From Lishizhenia sp965656535 (lineage in GTDB: Bacteria; Bacteroidota; Bacteroidia; Flavobacteriales_D; Crocinitomicaceae), in NCBI GenBank assembly GCA_965656535.1, contig CBFHKX010000003.1, forward strand, positions 310,001-374,000: a DNA stretch of 64,000 nucleotides. The letters run 5' to 3'. The stretch's first letter is position 1; each line of letters opens with the position of its first letter. Positions 34,685 to 44,192 of this stretch are shown here, piece after piece. The translations under genes and the position numbers were made by a program. The notes under the pieces were generated by a model. It saw only the letters and a program-made list of their open reading frames with translations. It had not been told where the DNA came from and did no database searches.

Positions 34685-36061
34685 TTATATAAACGTGACC
34701 TCAACTATTGTACCTTTGCCGTATTCGCTTGATATTTTAAGCTCTCCGTTGGAAATCACTATTGCTTTTTGAACTATAGACAAGCCTAACCCAACGCCTT
34801 TAATCTTTTTATGATTGAGCGCATCAGACCTAAAAAAGGGAGTATATATTTTCTGTAAATCTTGTTGCTTTATTCCCACTCCGTTATCTTTAATATAGCA
34901 TTTTAACCTATTCGAATTTCCCTTAATTAGTATTTCAATTTCACCATTTTTATGAGAATATTTTATGGCATTACTAATCAAGTTATCTAAAATCAAATGT
35001 GTGTTAAAAGTATTTAATGGAAGTTTAGTAGTTCCTTCTGACTTTATGCTTAGCTCAATATTTTTTTCTAAGATAGAAGGGGTTCTTTGTATTATTATTT
35101 CTTCAATTAGATCTTCAATAAATGAAGTTGAAGTTCTATTTTGCTTAACTTCAGAATCAAACCTAGCCAATACCAACAGTTGTTCCGTCATATCGGTCAT
35201 CCTATCTAACTCAGCTAAACAGTAACTAATCTTTTCTCTGTACTCTTTAACTGATCTTTCTTGTCTGTTTAATATTTCTAACGTCCCTCTAATCACAGAA
35301 ATAGGGGTTCTAAGTTCATGCGAAGCATCAGAGGTAAACTGTCTTTCTCTTTCTATAGCTTGTTCTAACCTTTCTAGTAAGGCATTTATAGCGCTAGATA
35401 AATCAAATAATTCGTCTTCATTATGCGGAAGTACAATTCTTTCATTTAAATTATTTTTGGTAATTCTATTCGCTGTTTCAGTAATTGAAACAACAGGAGC
35501 AATACTTCTACCTGCTAAATATGAAGAAATTAAATACAATCCGATCAAAACTAACGGAAAAAGAAAAAGAAGGGTTTTACTTAGGTTTTCTAAAACCATT
35601 AGCGCTCCATCTAATGACATAGCTGCAACTATATAACCTTTTATTTCTCCGTTTTCCTTAACAGGTATTTGAACTTGGCGCACCAATCTATTGTTCAGTT
35701 TAGTGTTGAAATAATCTCCAAATTTACTCTGTTTTTTATATGGAAGTTCGTTTGATTTCAAATTTGGTGACTTATCCATCAACTCTCCTACATTGTTGGT
35801 TAATTGAATAAAAACAGGATTAACTTGTACTTCTCTGTGTTCGCTTTCTTCCCACTCGTCTTTATTAATAAACTTTATGCCCTTCTCAGAAAAGTAAATT
35901 TCTTTGGTATGTTTATTCGCTTCAAAAGACAAATCATTATCTATATTTTGGTATACGGTTTTTTGAACAATTAAGTAAACCACACCAAAAACAATTGCTA
36001 CTACAAGTGCTGTGGCAAGAATAAAATGTGAAGCTATGCGCTTTTTAAAACTTAAATTCAT
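34685..36061 (-). CDS. Heavy-metal-type sensor histidine kinase (CusS-like)
   Basis: The protein has 458 residues. It has two membrane segments (about 12-34 and 163-185) around a periplasmic sensor of about 125 residues, a HAMP domain (about 185-240), HisKA with H248 in ASHELRTPIS, and HATPase_c with N-box LDNLISNAIKYS and G-box KGVGLGLSIV. Its start overlaps the stop of the regulator gene by 4 bases. The sensor region has no recognised metal-binding motif. The link to metals is inferred from the adjacent pump and by similarity of layout to CusRS. Confidence 0.88.
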   Translation of the reverse strand: MNLSFKKRIASHFILATALVVAIVFGVVYLIVQKTVYQNIDNDLSFEANKHTKEIYFSEKGIKFINKDEWEESEHREVQVNPVFIQLTNNVGELMDKSPNLKSNELPYKKQSKFGDYFNTKLNNRLVRQVQIPVKENGEIKGYIVAAMSLDGALMVLENLSKTLLFLFPLVLIGLYLISSYLAGRSIAPVVSITETANRITKNNLNERIVLPHNEDELFDLSSAINALLERLEQAIERERQFTSDASHELRTPISVIRGTLEILNRQERSVKEYREKISYCLAELDRMTDMTEQLLVLARFDSEVKQNRTSTSFIEDLIEEIIIQRTPSILEKNIELSIKSEGTTKLPLNTFNTHLILDNLISNAIKYSHKNGEIEILIKGNSNRLKCYIKDNGVGIKQQDLQKIYTPFFRSDALNHKKIKGVGLGLSIVQKAIVISNGELKISSEYGKGTIVEVTFI

Positions 36062-36726
36062 ATCTCTTTAGCTATATACCCTACTCCTCTTATCGTTTGT
36101 ATGTAATTTTTTTTTGTACATACGTTCAATTTTTTTCTGAGCGAATTTATGAATACATCGATTACACTAGAATCGTAATCAAAATGAATATCCCATACGA
36201 GTTCAATTATTTCTTTTCTGGTACAAACTCTACCTTTGTTTTTTAAGAGCAACTCTAATAATGAAAATTCTTTTTGTGTAAGCTTTACTTCAACATCACT
36301 CACCTTTACCGACATTGAATTTGAATTTAATCGAATTTCTCCTAACACAAATTCTTTATTTTCTGCAAATTTTGGTCTTAATTGCACTTTGATTCTCTCT
36401 AAAAGTTCTTCAAAATGAAAAGGTTTTTTGATGTAATCATTCGCTCCAACTTTTAAGCCCGAGATTGTTTCCTGCACGGTATCTTTAGCTGTAAGAAAAA
36501 TTACCGGTGTATCTTTATATTTTTCTCGAAATTGTATGCAAATATCAATTCCATTTATCTCGGGTAACATCCAATCCAATAGAATTAAATCAAACTCTCC
36601 AGAAAGCGCCAGCGCTAACCCTACTTCTCCAGAATTTGCAACAGAAACCTGATAAGCTTCTTCCTCTAAGCCTTGCTTGAGAAAATTAGCTATTCCTATT
36701 TCATCTTCTACAATTAAAATATTCAT
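36058..36726 (-). CDS. OmpR-family response regulator (CusR-like)
   Basis: The protein has 222 residues: receiver (about 1-118) with D51 in LLDWMLPE and conserved K in YIKKPF, then a winged helix (about 128-222, ending TIRGVGYIAKE). It is the first gene of the transcription unit regulator, kinase, pump, adaptor. The repeat at 36771-36787 lies about 45 bases before its ATG, so it probably regulates its own gene as well as the pump. Efflux of a transition metal is the likely output. Confidence 0.9.
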   Translation of the reverse strand: MNILIVEDEIGIANFLKQGLEEEAYQVSVANSGEVGLALALSGEFDLILLDWMLPEINGIDICIQFREKYKDTPVIFLTAKDTVQETISGLKVGANDYIKKPFHFEELLERIKVQLRPKFAENKEFVLGEIRLNSNSMSVKVSDVEVKLTQKEFSLLELLLKNKGRVCTRKEIIELVWDIHFDYDSSVIDVFINSLRKKLNVCTKKNYIQTIRGVGYIAKEI

Positions 36727-36770
36727 GGGATCAATATGAAGTCTTTTTTTAAGATTCTCAACTAAATTAC

Positions 36771-36787
36771 CTTAAGTTTTGCTTAAA
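36771..36787. promoter_or_regulatory. Candidate operator, CTTAAG-N5-CTTAAA, regulator promoter
   Basis: CTTAAG at 36771-36776 and CTTAAA at 36782-36787 are 11 bp apart, the same design as at 34666-34682. It lies about 45 bp upstream of the regulator ATG (36726). Confidence 0.55.
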
Positions 36788-36940
36788 ATTTAAAAAATGA
36801 ACCAATAAGTTGAAAATAAAGTAATGATAATGAATAATGTAAGATGACTAAGACGTTTTCTATATAGAACTGTACATTCTTATCACTGTTGCAAAAGCAC
36901 TAGCCAGATTATTTTGAAGACACAGTGAATAAATTAGCAT

Positions 36941-36974
36941 AAAAAAAGCCAATCCAAAACGGATTGGCTTTTTT
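36941..36974. terminator. Bidirectional terminator downstream of tRNA-Arg
   Basis: AGCCAATCC and GGATTGGCT form a perfect 9-bp stem around AAAAC, flanked by seven A and six T. It ends the minus-strand tRNA transcript. Confidence 0.85.
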
Positions 36975-36975
36975 G

Positions 36976-37049
36976 TGACTTCGGCAGGATTCAAACCTGC
37001 AACCGCCACAGCCGTAATGTGGAATTCTATTCAGTTGAACTACGAAGCC
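36976..37049 (-). tRNA. tRNA-Arg (anticodon ACG)
   Basis: A 74-base cloverleaf on the minus strand. Acceptor arms GGCTTCG and CGAAGTC pair with one G-U. The anticodon stem CCACA/TGTGG holds loop TTACGGC, so the anticodon is ACG (read as ICG), for CGU/CGC/CGA codons. The T arm is GCAGG-TTTGAAT-CCTGC. The discriminator base is A; the 3' CCA is not encoded and must be added. A consensus promoter precedes it at 37082-37112 and a terminator follows at 36941-36974. Confidence 0.93.
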
Positions 37050-37081
37050 AATTTGCTAAAGTTTTAATGCTTTAGCGGGTG

Positions 37082-37112
37082 CAAAGATATTCTTTTATTT
37101 AACAATTACAAA
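37082..37112 (-). promoter_or_regulatory. Consensus promoter of tRNA-Arg, TTTG-N19-TATCTTTG
   Basis: On the minus strand TTTG (37109-37112), 19 bases, then TATCTTTG (37082-37089). Both elements match the Bacteroidota housekeeping consensus exactly. The expected start is about 30 bases before the tRNA. It serves here as a calibrator for the weaker promoter calls in this window. Confidence 0.7.
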
Positions 37113-37201
37113 GTAGAAATCTAAAAATTAGCAAACTTTATGCTTGTTGTACTACTTGTAAATTGGTTTTAATAATTGTATTAATATAAATCTACTAGAA
37201 A

Positions 37202-37474
37202 TCAGTGGATTTCAGCAGTAATTCCTCTATCCAACAAAGCAGTACATAAGGGTTCTAGTGCATCAAAATCACCCTTCTTCACATCGCATTTACCGTTAAA
37301 ATGAATTATGTGTGTACACTGTTCTGCTTGTATTGCATCGTGTTTACATACTTTGATTAAAGAATCAATAACGTGATCAAACGTATTAACATGGTCGTTA
37401 AAAACAATCAAGTTGTGTTCAGCAACTAATTTTTCAACTACCTCCTCTGCATATTGTACATCTGTCTCTACCAT
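37202..37474 (-). CDS. clpS: ATP-dependent Clp protease adaptor ClpS
   Basis: The protein has 90 residues, the normal length for ClpS. It delivers N-end-rule substrates to ClpAP/ClpCP. The conserved core is visible: FNDHVNTFDHVIDSL (substrate pocket residues N, D, F), AEQCTHIIHFNGKC, and the C-terminal segment LLDRGITAEI. It is 26 bases downstream of the giant coiled-coil gene, the last gene of the long minus-strand operon. In Flavobacteriia a clpS close to tpiA-prmA is familiar to me; here plsY and two giant genes lie between. Confidence 0.9.
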   Translation of the reverse strand: MVETDVQYAEEVVEKLVAEHNLIVFNDHVNTFDHVIDSLIKVCKHDAIQAEQCTHIIHFNGKCDVKKGDFDALEPLCTALLDRGITAEIH

Positions 37475-37500
37475 AGTTTCAAATTTTGTACAAAGATAAG

Positions 37501-40500
37501 TTAAAATTCATTCGACTTCAAAACAGAAATAGTCATTTCTGCAACATTAAATTGTAGTAAATTTTGTTTTATGCGCATCAACACCTCTTCATTTTTGGCT
37601 GTTCCTATCTTGAGTGTCAAGAATGAAGCTTCTTTCGAAATTTCCCATGGTAATTCTAAAGAAAGAATCGCTTCTGCAAGGGCCGGATTAATTTTATCTC
37701 CTAAAATTCTAACATTCAATACATATTGAACTTTAGTTTCTACCGCGTCTTTCCTATCTATTGCCTTTGGGTTAACAATTTTTTCGCCTTTGAAGAAAGG
37801 TGTAGTAGTAAATTCATCCTCTACAAGTAGCACTTTGTCTATCTCAGTTGTACTGATTAATCCAGATTGAACCTTTTGGGAATAAGAATCGTAATAAAAA
37901 CGTATACCTGTTTCATTATATCTATTTAACACCTGAGTTGGATAAGATTCATAGCTTTCCTTACTAATTAGCTTAACTTGTTGTTCATCTTTTAAAACAT
38001 ATGCACTCGTAACCTCTGGCAACGCTTCTTTGGCTTTGGTCTTTTCTGATGGCACCATTTTAGGTTGATTACTCTCTAAAATGGTTGTTCCAAATTCTGC
38101 CAACAGTTGTTTTGCTTTACTAGCACCTACTCGTTCTCCTTTATAGTAAGCTGTTATAAATGCATCACTCACACCTCGTTCAATTGCATCCTTCAATTTT
38201 GGTCGTGCTTCATTTACAGAATTATACATACCAGTAGAATATCTGATTTGTCCATTTGGTAAGCGCAACGTTACAAGTGGAGAAATATCGAAGAGTTGTT
38301 CGCGTGTAACTGGTCGATTATACACACCAACCTGTACAGTAAAAAACAATCCATTTTTAGATTCTACAGCCTCCGCTGGTGCAGAATTTTCTGATTGATT
38401 ATAACTAAATTCTTCCTGCTTTGGTTCTTCAACCTTTGGAAGTGTTGGTTGCGTAATCGGTATACCATTTTCTACAAGTACGGCGTCTATTGGTGCAATT
38501 TTAGAAACACAGGCTCCAGAAGCTAATAATTGCTCTGCTCTATACACTGGAATCCTCTGTCCATCGCAATAGGCAACTACAAAAGCATCTGAATAACCTA
38601 ATTGACGGATAGAAGCTTCTGCTCTTCTTGCATCTCTTTTTGTTGCGAAAATTCCGGCCATGTAACGAATTAATCCTGGTCTTACTTGTTCTCCAGAAAG
38701 TGGATTAAACTCATTAAAGGTATTTTTGTCTACAGGTCTATTAAACGCTCCAATTTGAACTCTAAATACAATACCATCAGGAATTTCGTTTGCTAAAGAA
38801 ATCGCTTCCTCTCTTTTTATTTCATTTACCTCCGTTCCAATTTCCAAACCTAAAGATACGCTGGTTAATTTCTCTTTCTGTTTTATTTCTTGAGTCAATA
38901 TAGGTGCAACATCTCGTAACAATAAATTCTCAATTTCTGCTTGGTTTTCTGAAAGCATAGCAATTTGAACATTAATTCTATCTTGTTCGTTTTTGAGTTC
39001 TCTTCTTAATACAATTAATTCTTTTTCTATCTGTAAAATATCTGTTAACAAACTGTCTATTTCTCTTGTAACTTTTGCTGTCTTATTCTCAACCTGTAAT
39101 GCAATTAAATCAGATAGTTTAGTACGTTTTGATTCTAAACTATTCCGTTTAATATTTACTTCAAATTTTAATTGATCCAAACGGTTCATTGCAGTTCTTA
39201 CTTCTTTATAAACAGCACTAGAAGCAAGCTCTACCTCCTTATTGTAGGTTATCTCTGTAGACAAAGCTTCAGGTTCAATTCCTCTATAATTATCTTCTTC
39301 AGTACGTAAACTTCTCGTTGCTAAAAAACGTTGATTATTTTCTATTTGAAGCGTTAGTTCTGTTTGAGCATTTTCTAAAGCCGATAAATAGGTTTGATCT
39401 TCTTTACTTAATTCTGTCTGCTTATCGTCGTTATACTCACCAACCAACAATTCTATTTGATCTTCTAACTCAATACGTTTTAGTCTTAATTCAACATTTT
39501 GATTCTCAATTGCAGTATTAGATAGAAGTGCGTTTTCTTCTCTTAATAGCTCAGTACCAATATCGGTGTTCAATTCTTCAATTAACATAGTTTTTAGTGC
39601 AGCTTTTTCTTGTTTTTCTAATTCAACTAAAAGCGTTTCTTGGGCAGATTTAATTTCTTTTAATTTTTCATTTTTCGCTGTTGGATTCTTTACATTTTCC
39701 AGCGCAATAATTTGATTGTCAACATAAATCTTTAATGCTTGATTGACATAAGTTGTTGGTTCTTTTGATTGATTATTCTGAATAATTGATACCTCCTGCT
39801 CCAATAACTCGTTTTGAACTTTCACTAATTTTTCTTCTTCCTTTACAATTCCATTTTCATTCAAAATTGCTTCTTCTAGATTCGCTTTTTGTACTTCATA
39901 TGCTCTTATTGCCTTTTCTAATTTTTTTAGTTCTTTCTCATTTGCGTCAGATTCAGTGCGTTCTCTCATTTCTGAAATAGACTCTAAAGCTCCAATTTCT
40001 ATGTAAACTTGACGCTTTTTATTATTTAGATTATTCAGTTCTGTATCAATTTGTGTATTAATTTCAGTTTTGAGATCCAAACTACCAGCTGTTCCAACTT
40101 GTTCTTTTTCTTTATTTAAAATTGATGCAAATTCATTTATTTCTTTCTCTAGTTGCTTTAAATCAGAAATATCTAGTCCTTCTACTGGTTCATTTAACAT
40201 ATCTGCGTTATTCAGATTCTCTTGCTTTAATTGAGCAACATATTCACTTGCTTTTTCTTCATATTCTTCTTGTTTCTCGATAAAAGTAGCTTCTAGATCT
40301 CCAATTTCAACACTAATTCTTCTTACCTCTTCTTGCAGGTTTTGAATTGTTGACTCCTTTATAACTTGTGTCGCTTTTTCAAACTGAATTTCGTCTAATA
40401 AATCGGTTCTTAATCCTTTTTTATACTTTATAAAATCTACTGTACTTAATTCTCCTAAGTCATATAAAACAGTTAATTCTTTCTCTTCTAATAACAGTTG

Positions 40501-43500
40501 CGTAGCTCTCTTATTTTCGATATTCGAGTCTATTTTCAACTTGTCTTGTACTTGTGTTATGGAATCGTTTTCCCCATTCTCAACAAGTTCTATTTGCTCT
40601 TCTATTTCAATTTCTAACTCAGCTTTAAGCGCTGCTAACTTGTTTTGTTCAGAAGCAATAAATGTTGTTTTCTGATTCAAGATTGCCAAATCTCGCTCTA
40701 GTTCTTGTATGCGTATTTTTTGATCTGTTGTTGGTTCAGCAATTTGCTTCAAGTCCACTAGTTCTGCACCCAAAACCGTTTTTTCTTCTTCAAACGCTTC
40801 TTTCTTTTCTGTGCTCGATGCGCGTGTAGTTGCAACAAAAGCTAAATACTCTTCGGTTGAAATTTCTTGTTTTTCATAAGCTTCTAACGTACTATTTCGT
40901 TTAGAGAGATAATCGCTAGAAAGAGCAGCTGCTAATTCTGTTTCTGCTAATTCTGGAATTTCTAAAGGTTCTATTTCTGTTGTAGATTCTATGTCTTTTA
41001 GTTTTTTATTTAAATCCTCTTTTTCCGACTCATTTATTTGTATCAAATCCTTGAGAATCCATTCGCGCTGTTTTAACGACTGTTCATTAGGCGATAGTTG
41101 TAAAGCTTCTCTAGTTTCTGAAAGGGCATTTTGATAAACCTCTAAAATATCTTCTGACACAGCAATTTGTGCTTTTATTACGTCTAACGAAGGATCTTGC
41201 TTAGCTAATGTTGATTTAGTTGACAATAAATTGTTTACCAACTCATTCTTGAGCTCATTTTCCATTGTAATTCTATCCAGCATTGCAATGTTTTTCTCAA
41301 CGGATAATATTTCATTCTGTAAAAAGCTAAGCTCTTTAGAGCGTTGCGCATTTGTTCCTTTATTTTTTATTTCTTCTATTAAATCTTTTTGTGTCTTTTT
41401 CAGTTTTTCCTTGTACGGACTAAGCTTTTTCTTTACATCGTCTGCCGTGCTTTCTCCCAACCTAAAAGAATTCAGCAATTCGTTAGATAATAAGGCTAAT
41501 TCTTTAGCTTCTTTAAGTTGTTTTTGGTCAATCTCCGCAACCAATACTTCTTTATCATCTAAAATATCCGTACGTTTTTCTAAACTTTCTTTCAAACGCT
41601 CTATTTTTTCTTTTACACGAGATTCAAGGTCTTTATCTAATTCATTCTCTTCCAATGAGCGTTCTAAATCTTCAATTATTTTTTGAGTCGAACGTATGCT
41701 TTGCTCAATTTCATCTTGTGATTGTCCCTCCTCCTGAGAATCAAAATCAAAAGTAGACGCAACCGTTAATAACGCTTCTATTTCTTCCTTCTTCTCATCG
41801 TCTAGAGTAATTTCTGTGTTATCTTTTTCTGATTTTTGCTCTAATTCCGTTCTGATTTTTTGAATGTCTGCAGTCGAAACACCTACTTTCTGCTGTGTAT
41901 CTGACAAGACATCCCCATTTTCTAGATCCAAACTTTGAATACTATTTTTTGCAGCAGTTAATACAATTGCATTCTCCAGTAAACTACTTTGTTTAGATTG
42001 AAAGTCTAACTCTTCTTGAAATAACTCAATTTCAGCTTTTTTGACATCAATTTCAGACTTAATCGCTGCTTGTTCTTTCTTCTTAGCGTATTGTATTTCT
42101 TGTTCTAATTGGTTTACTTTATTTGTATGCGATTCTATTTTACTTTCAATTTGTCCAATTCGATTAGTCAACTCATTTACCTTCTTTAATTCTTGGTCTA
42201 GAACTGGTTGTAAAATAGAATTCACCTCAACCCGTTCTTCTTTTAGCAAACTTTCTTTTACATATTCTTTATGCTCCAGCAACGCCAAGTTTTTATCTGC
42301 TTCTTTAGCTTCTGTATATGCGTCACTCAATTCAGTTGCAAGTTTAACTACAACCTGGGTTTGACTAAGCACATCCGAAAGCTTTTCATTTAAAATAGCT
42401 GTAGCGTTGAGCTGATTCATTTTATCCTCTACACGTTGAATATCAGCGTATATCTCGTTTTGTTTTTCCGTTTTGCCGTCGGTATCCAGAATATTTTCTA
42501 AATCTTGCAACGCTGTTTTGATAGTTGAGTATTCTGTATTAATCTCACTAATAAGCCTTGCCTTTTTATTTGAATTTTGAATAATAGCAGTTTTAAGGTT
42601 CTGCTCTTTCTGTTTTAAATCTTCTTTTTTAGAAACAACCAAGTCCTTTAATTCAAGCGCAGAAAAATTTTGTAATCCCATTTGAGCCAACACCTTGTTT
42701 GCTTCTTTTAATTGATCTAATGAATCAAGATCATAAGCTCCGGCATTGGGTAACAATTGCGCTTTTTTCTGAATAATTTCAGCCATTACGGCTCCAGGAT
42801 CATCGAACTCTTCATTGAAAAGATTGGTTACTTTTAAAGCGATAGCATCTTCTTTTAAAAACTCCTCAATTCTCTGCTTTAACGGTTTAAACTCTTTTAA
42901 GTATGGAACATCTACAATTTGTTTAAACTGGTTTTCTCCTGTTTGAGTTTTCACTCTAAATTCGTATTTACCACCCTTTGGAAGATTTATTAGGTAACCT
43001 CCTCTTCTATCCGTTTTAAATGTTCCAACTAATTCGTTTGAAGCAGCGCTATACACCTCAATGTCTAAACTTGTATTTTCCGGATGAATTTCACTTTTAA
43101 ACTCTCCTTTTATAATCACTATTTGAACTGGGAAACGCTCAACACGCACTTCATAGACATGTACTTTTCCGTCTTCACTTTCTCGTTGAGATGCAAAATA
43201 TGCATATTTATTGAGCGAATCTACAATGTAAAAAAGGTCATTATCTGGCGAAGAAATTGCATAATCCATGTTCTCTGGCCTACCGAAAGAATTGGACTCA
43301 TTGTTGTACGGAGCTCGAAATATATCGTAACCTCCCATAGAATTATGTCCTTTAGAACAGAAATACAAATAATTCCCATCTGGATGCATGTATGGAAAGT
43401 CCTCATCGTAACCCGTATTTACAAATCCTGATACTTTTTGAGGTAAAGACCATGTATTATCTGGTAAACGAGTACGTGTATAAATATCTTTTTGATCATT

Positions 43501-44154
43501 CCCTTTATCTCCATAACTAGAATAATAAATACGTTTTGGCTCTGATGGATAATGAATCAAAGGTAAATGATTATGTTTCTCGTCTTCTTTTGATTGAAAT
43601 TCTTCTGTTACAATGAGAGTTCCACCGATATTAGATAGATCATAAAGTCTAAAAAAACTATTGTAGTCTACTTGTTTTTTACTTACAACTACCAAATCTG
43701 AAATAGTTGAAATTAAAGATTTAGCATTTACACACATTTCTATCTGCCTGTCTACTCTTAATCTTCTTATAGCTCTGTCGCCAGCACGCTGCTGATATTT
43801 TGAGTAATTTGCAATTGCTTTGTTAAATTGAAAGGTTAAATGGTAGGCTTTTCCGAGAAAATAATAGGCTTCATCTTCTACCCCTCCTACACTTACGGCA
43901 TAATTCAAATATTTAAAAGCAGAAGACTTGTTATCTGAGTTATATAGCAAACATGTACCGTACCTGTAATTGTAGTTTACATCTCTTGGTTGAAGAGATA
44001 ACAAGCGTAAATACAAAGGTGTTGCTTCTACATATTTCTCGTCATTGAATAGCGCATGTGCTTCTTTTTTAATATCATCTTCTGTTTGCGCAAAAAGTCT
44101 ACCTTGATTAAAGATAGACCCAAAAAATAATAGTAAAAGAATTAAGATTCTCAA
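37501..44154 (-). CDS. Giant exported protein (2217 aa): TPR, PD40, regulatory-like domain, very long coiled coil, two SPOR-like repeats
   Basis: A signal peptide (1-22, RLFAQ) opens the protein. TPR-like units (about 25-150), PD40 repeats (about 200-345, YYSSYGDKGNDQKDIYTRTR style) and a carboxypeptidase-regulatory-like domain (about 350-420) follow, the same start as PorE-type proteins. The OmpA domain is missing. In its place stands a continuous charged helical region (about 425-1770) of heptad character, rich in Q, E, K, L. Two related C-terminal repeats, FRVQIGAFNRPVD (about 1795) and FTVQVGVYNRPVT (about 1936), look like SPOR domains, which bind denuded peptidoglycan. The rod could span a long distance in the periplasm. 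Function unknown. Confidence 0.75.
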   Translation of the reverse strand: MRILILLLLFFGSIFNQGRLFAQTEDDIKKEAHALFNDEKYVEATPLYLRLLSLQPRDVNYNYRYGTCLLYNSDNKSSAFKYLNYAVSVGGVEDEAYYFLGKAYHLTFQFNKAIANYSKYQQRAGDRAIRRLRVDRQIEMCVNAKSLISTISDLVVVSKKQVDYNSFFRLYDLSNIGGTLIVTEEFQSKEDEKHNHLPLIHYPSEPKRIYYSSYGDKGNDQKDIYTRTRLPDNTWSLPQKVSGFVNTGYDEDFPYMHPDGNYLYFCSKGHNSMGGYDIFRAPYNNESNSFGRPENMDYAISSPDNDLFYIVDSLNKYAYFASQRESEDGKVHVYEVRVERFPVQIVIIKGEFKSEIHPENTSLDIEVYSAASNELVGTFKTDRRGGYLINLPKGGKYEFRVKTQTGENQFKQIVDVPYLKEFKPLKQRIEEFLKEDAIALKVTNLFNEEFDDPGAVMAEIIQKKAQLLPNAGAYDLDSLDQLKEANKVLAQMGLQNFSALELKDLVVSKKEDLKQKEQNLKTAIIQNSNKKARLISEINTEYSTIKTALQDLENILDTDGKTEKQNEIYADIQRVEDKMNQLNATAILNEKLSDVLSQTQVVVKLATELSDAYTEAKEADKNLALLEHKEYVKESLLKEERVEVNSILQPVLDQELKKVNELTNRIGQIESKIESHTNKVNQLEQEIQYAKKKEQAAIKSEIDVKKAEIELFQEELDFQSKQSSLLENAIVLTAAKNSIQSLDLENGDVLSDTQQKVGVSTADIQKIRTELEQKSEKDNTEITLDDEKKEEIEALLTVASTFDFDSQEEGQSQDEIEQSIRSTQKIIEDLERSLEENELDKDLESRVKEKIERLKESLEKRTDILDDKEVLVAEIDQKQLKEAKELALLSNELLNSFRLGESTADDVKKKLSPYKEKLKKTQKDLIEEIKNKGTNAQRSKELSFLQNEILSVEKNIAMLDRITMENELKNELVNNLLSTKSTLAKQDPSLDVIKAQIAVSEDILEVYQNALSETREALQLSPNEQSLKQREWILKDLIQINESEKEDLNKKLKDIESTTEIEPLEIPELAETELAAALSSDYLSKRNSTLEAYEKQEISTEEYLAFVATTRASSTEKKEAFEEEKTVLGAELVDLKQIAEPTTDQKIRIQELERDLAILNQKTTFIASEQNKLAALKAELEIEIEEQIELVENGENDSITQVQDKLKIDSNIENKRATQLLLEEKELTVLYDLGELSTVDFIKYKKGLRTDLLDEIQFEKATQVIKESTIQNLQEEVRRISVEIGDLEATFIEKQEEYEEKASEYVAQLKQENLNNADMLNEPVEGLDISDLKQLEKEINEFASILNKEKEQVGTAGSLDLKTEINTQIDTELNNLNNKKRQVYIEIGALESISEMRERTESDANEKELKKLEKAIRAYEVQKANLEEAILNENGIVKEEEKLVKVQNELLEQEVSIIQNNQSKEPTTYVNQALKIYVDNQIIALENVKNPTAKNEKLKEIKSAQETLLVELEKQEKAALKTMLIEELNTDIGTELLREENALLSNTAIENQNVELRLKRIELEDQIELLVGEYNDDKQTELSKEDQTYLSALENAQTELTLQIENNQRFLATRSLRTEEDNYRGIEPEALSTEITYNKEVELASSAVYKEVRTAMNRLDQLKFEVNIKRNSLESKRTKLSDLIALQVENKTAKVTREIDSLLTDILQIEKELIVLRRELKNEQDRINVQIAMLSENQAEIENLLLRDVAPILTQEIKQKEKLTSVSLGLEIGTEVNEIKREEAISLANEIPDGIVFRVQIGAFNRPVDKNTFNEFNPLSGEQVRPGLIRYMAGIFATKRDARRAEASIRQLGYSDAFVVAYCDGQRIPVYRAEQLLASGACVSKIAPIDAVLVENGIPITQPTLPKVEEPKQEEFSYNQSENSAPAEAVESKNGLFFTVQVGVYNRPVTREQLFDISPLVTLRLPNGQIRYSTGMYNSVNEARPKLKDAIERGVSDAFITAYYKGERVGASKAKQLLAEFGTTILESNQPKMVPSEKTKAKEALPEVTSAYVLKDEQQVKLISKESYESYPTQVLNRYNETGIRFYYDSYSQKVQSGLISTTEIDKVLLVEDEFTTTPFFKGEKIVNPKAIDRKDAVETKVQYVLNVRILGDKINPALAEAILSLELPWEISKEASFLTLKIGTAKNEEVLMRIKQNLLQFNVAEMTISVLKSNEF

Positions 44155-44192
44155 TGTGTAGTGTCGTGTTTTGTTCTTTAATTGTACGACCT

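Noticed and set aside
37182..37197. TAATATAAATCTACTA, 15 of 16 identical to operator copy A
   Set aside because: No TAnnTTTG box lies at the conserved distance on either strand, and the site is downstream of clpS. Probably chance in AT-rich DNA, though worth including in a genome motif scan.
41231..41686. 151-codon plus-strand frame inside the giant coiled-coil gene
   Set aside because: It is the antisense of a low-complexity E/K/L-rich coding region, which leaves long open frames rich in S, F and L on the other strand.
37501..44154. Possible chimera or frameshift in the 2217-residue gene
   Set aside because: The frame is uninterrupted, composition is even through the coiled coil, and both C-terminal repeats are in frame.
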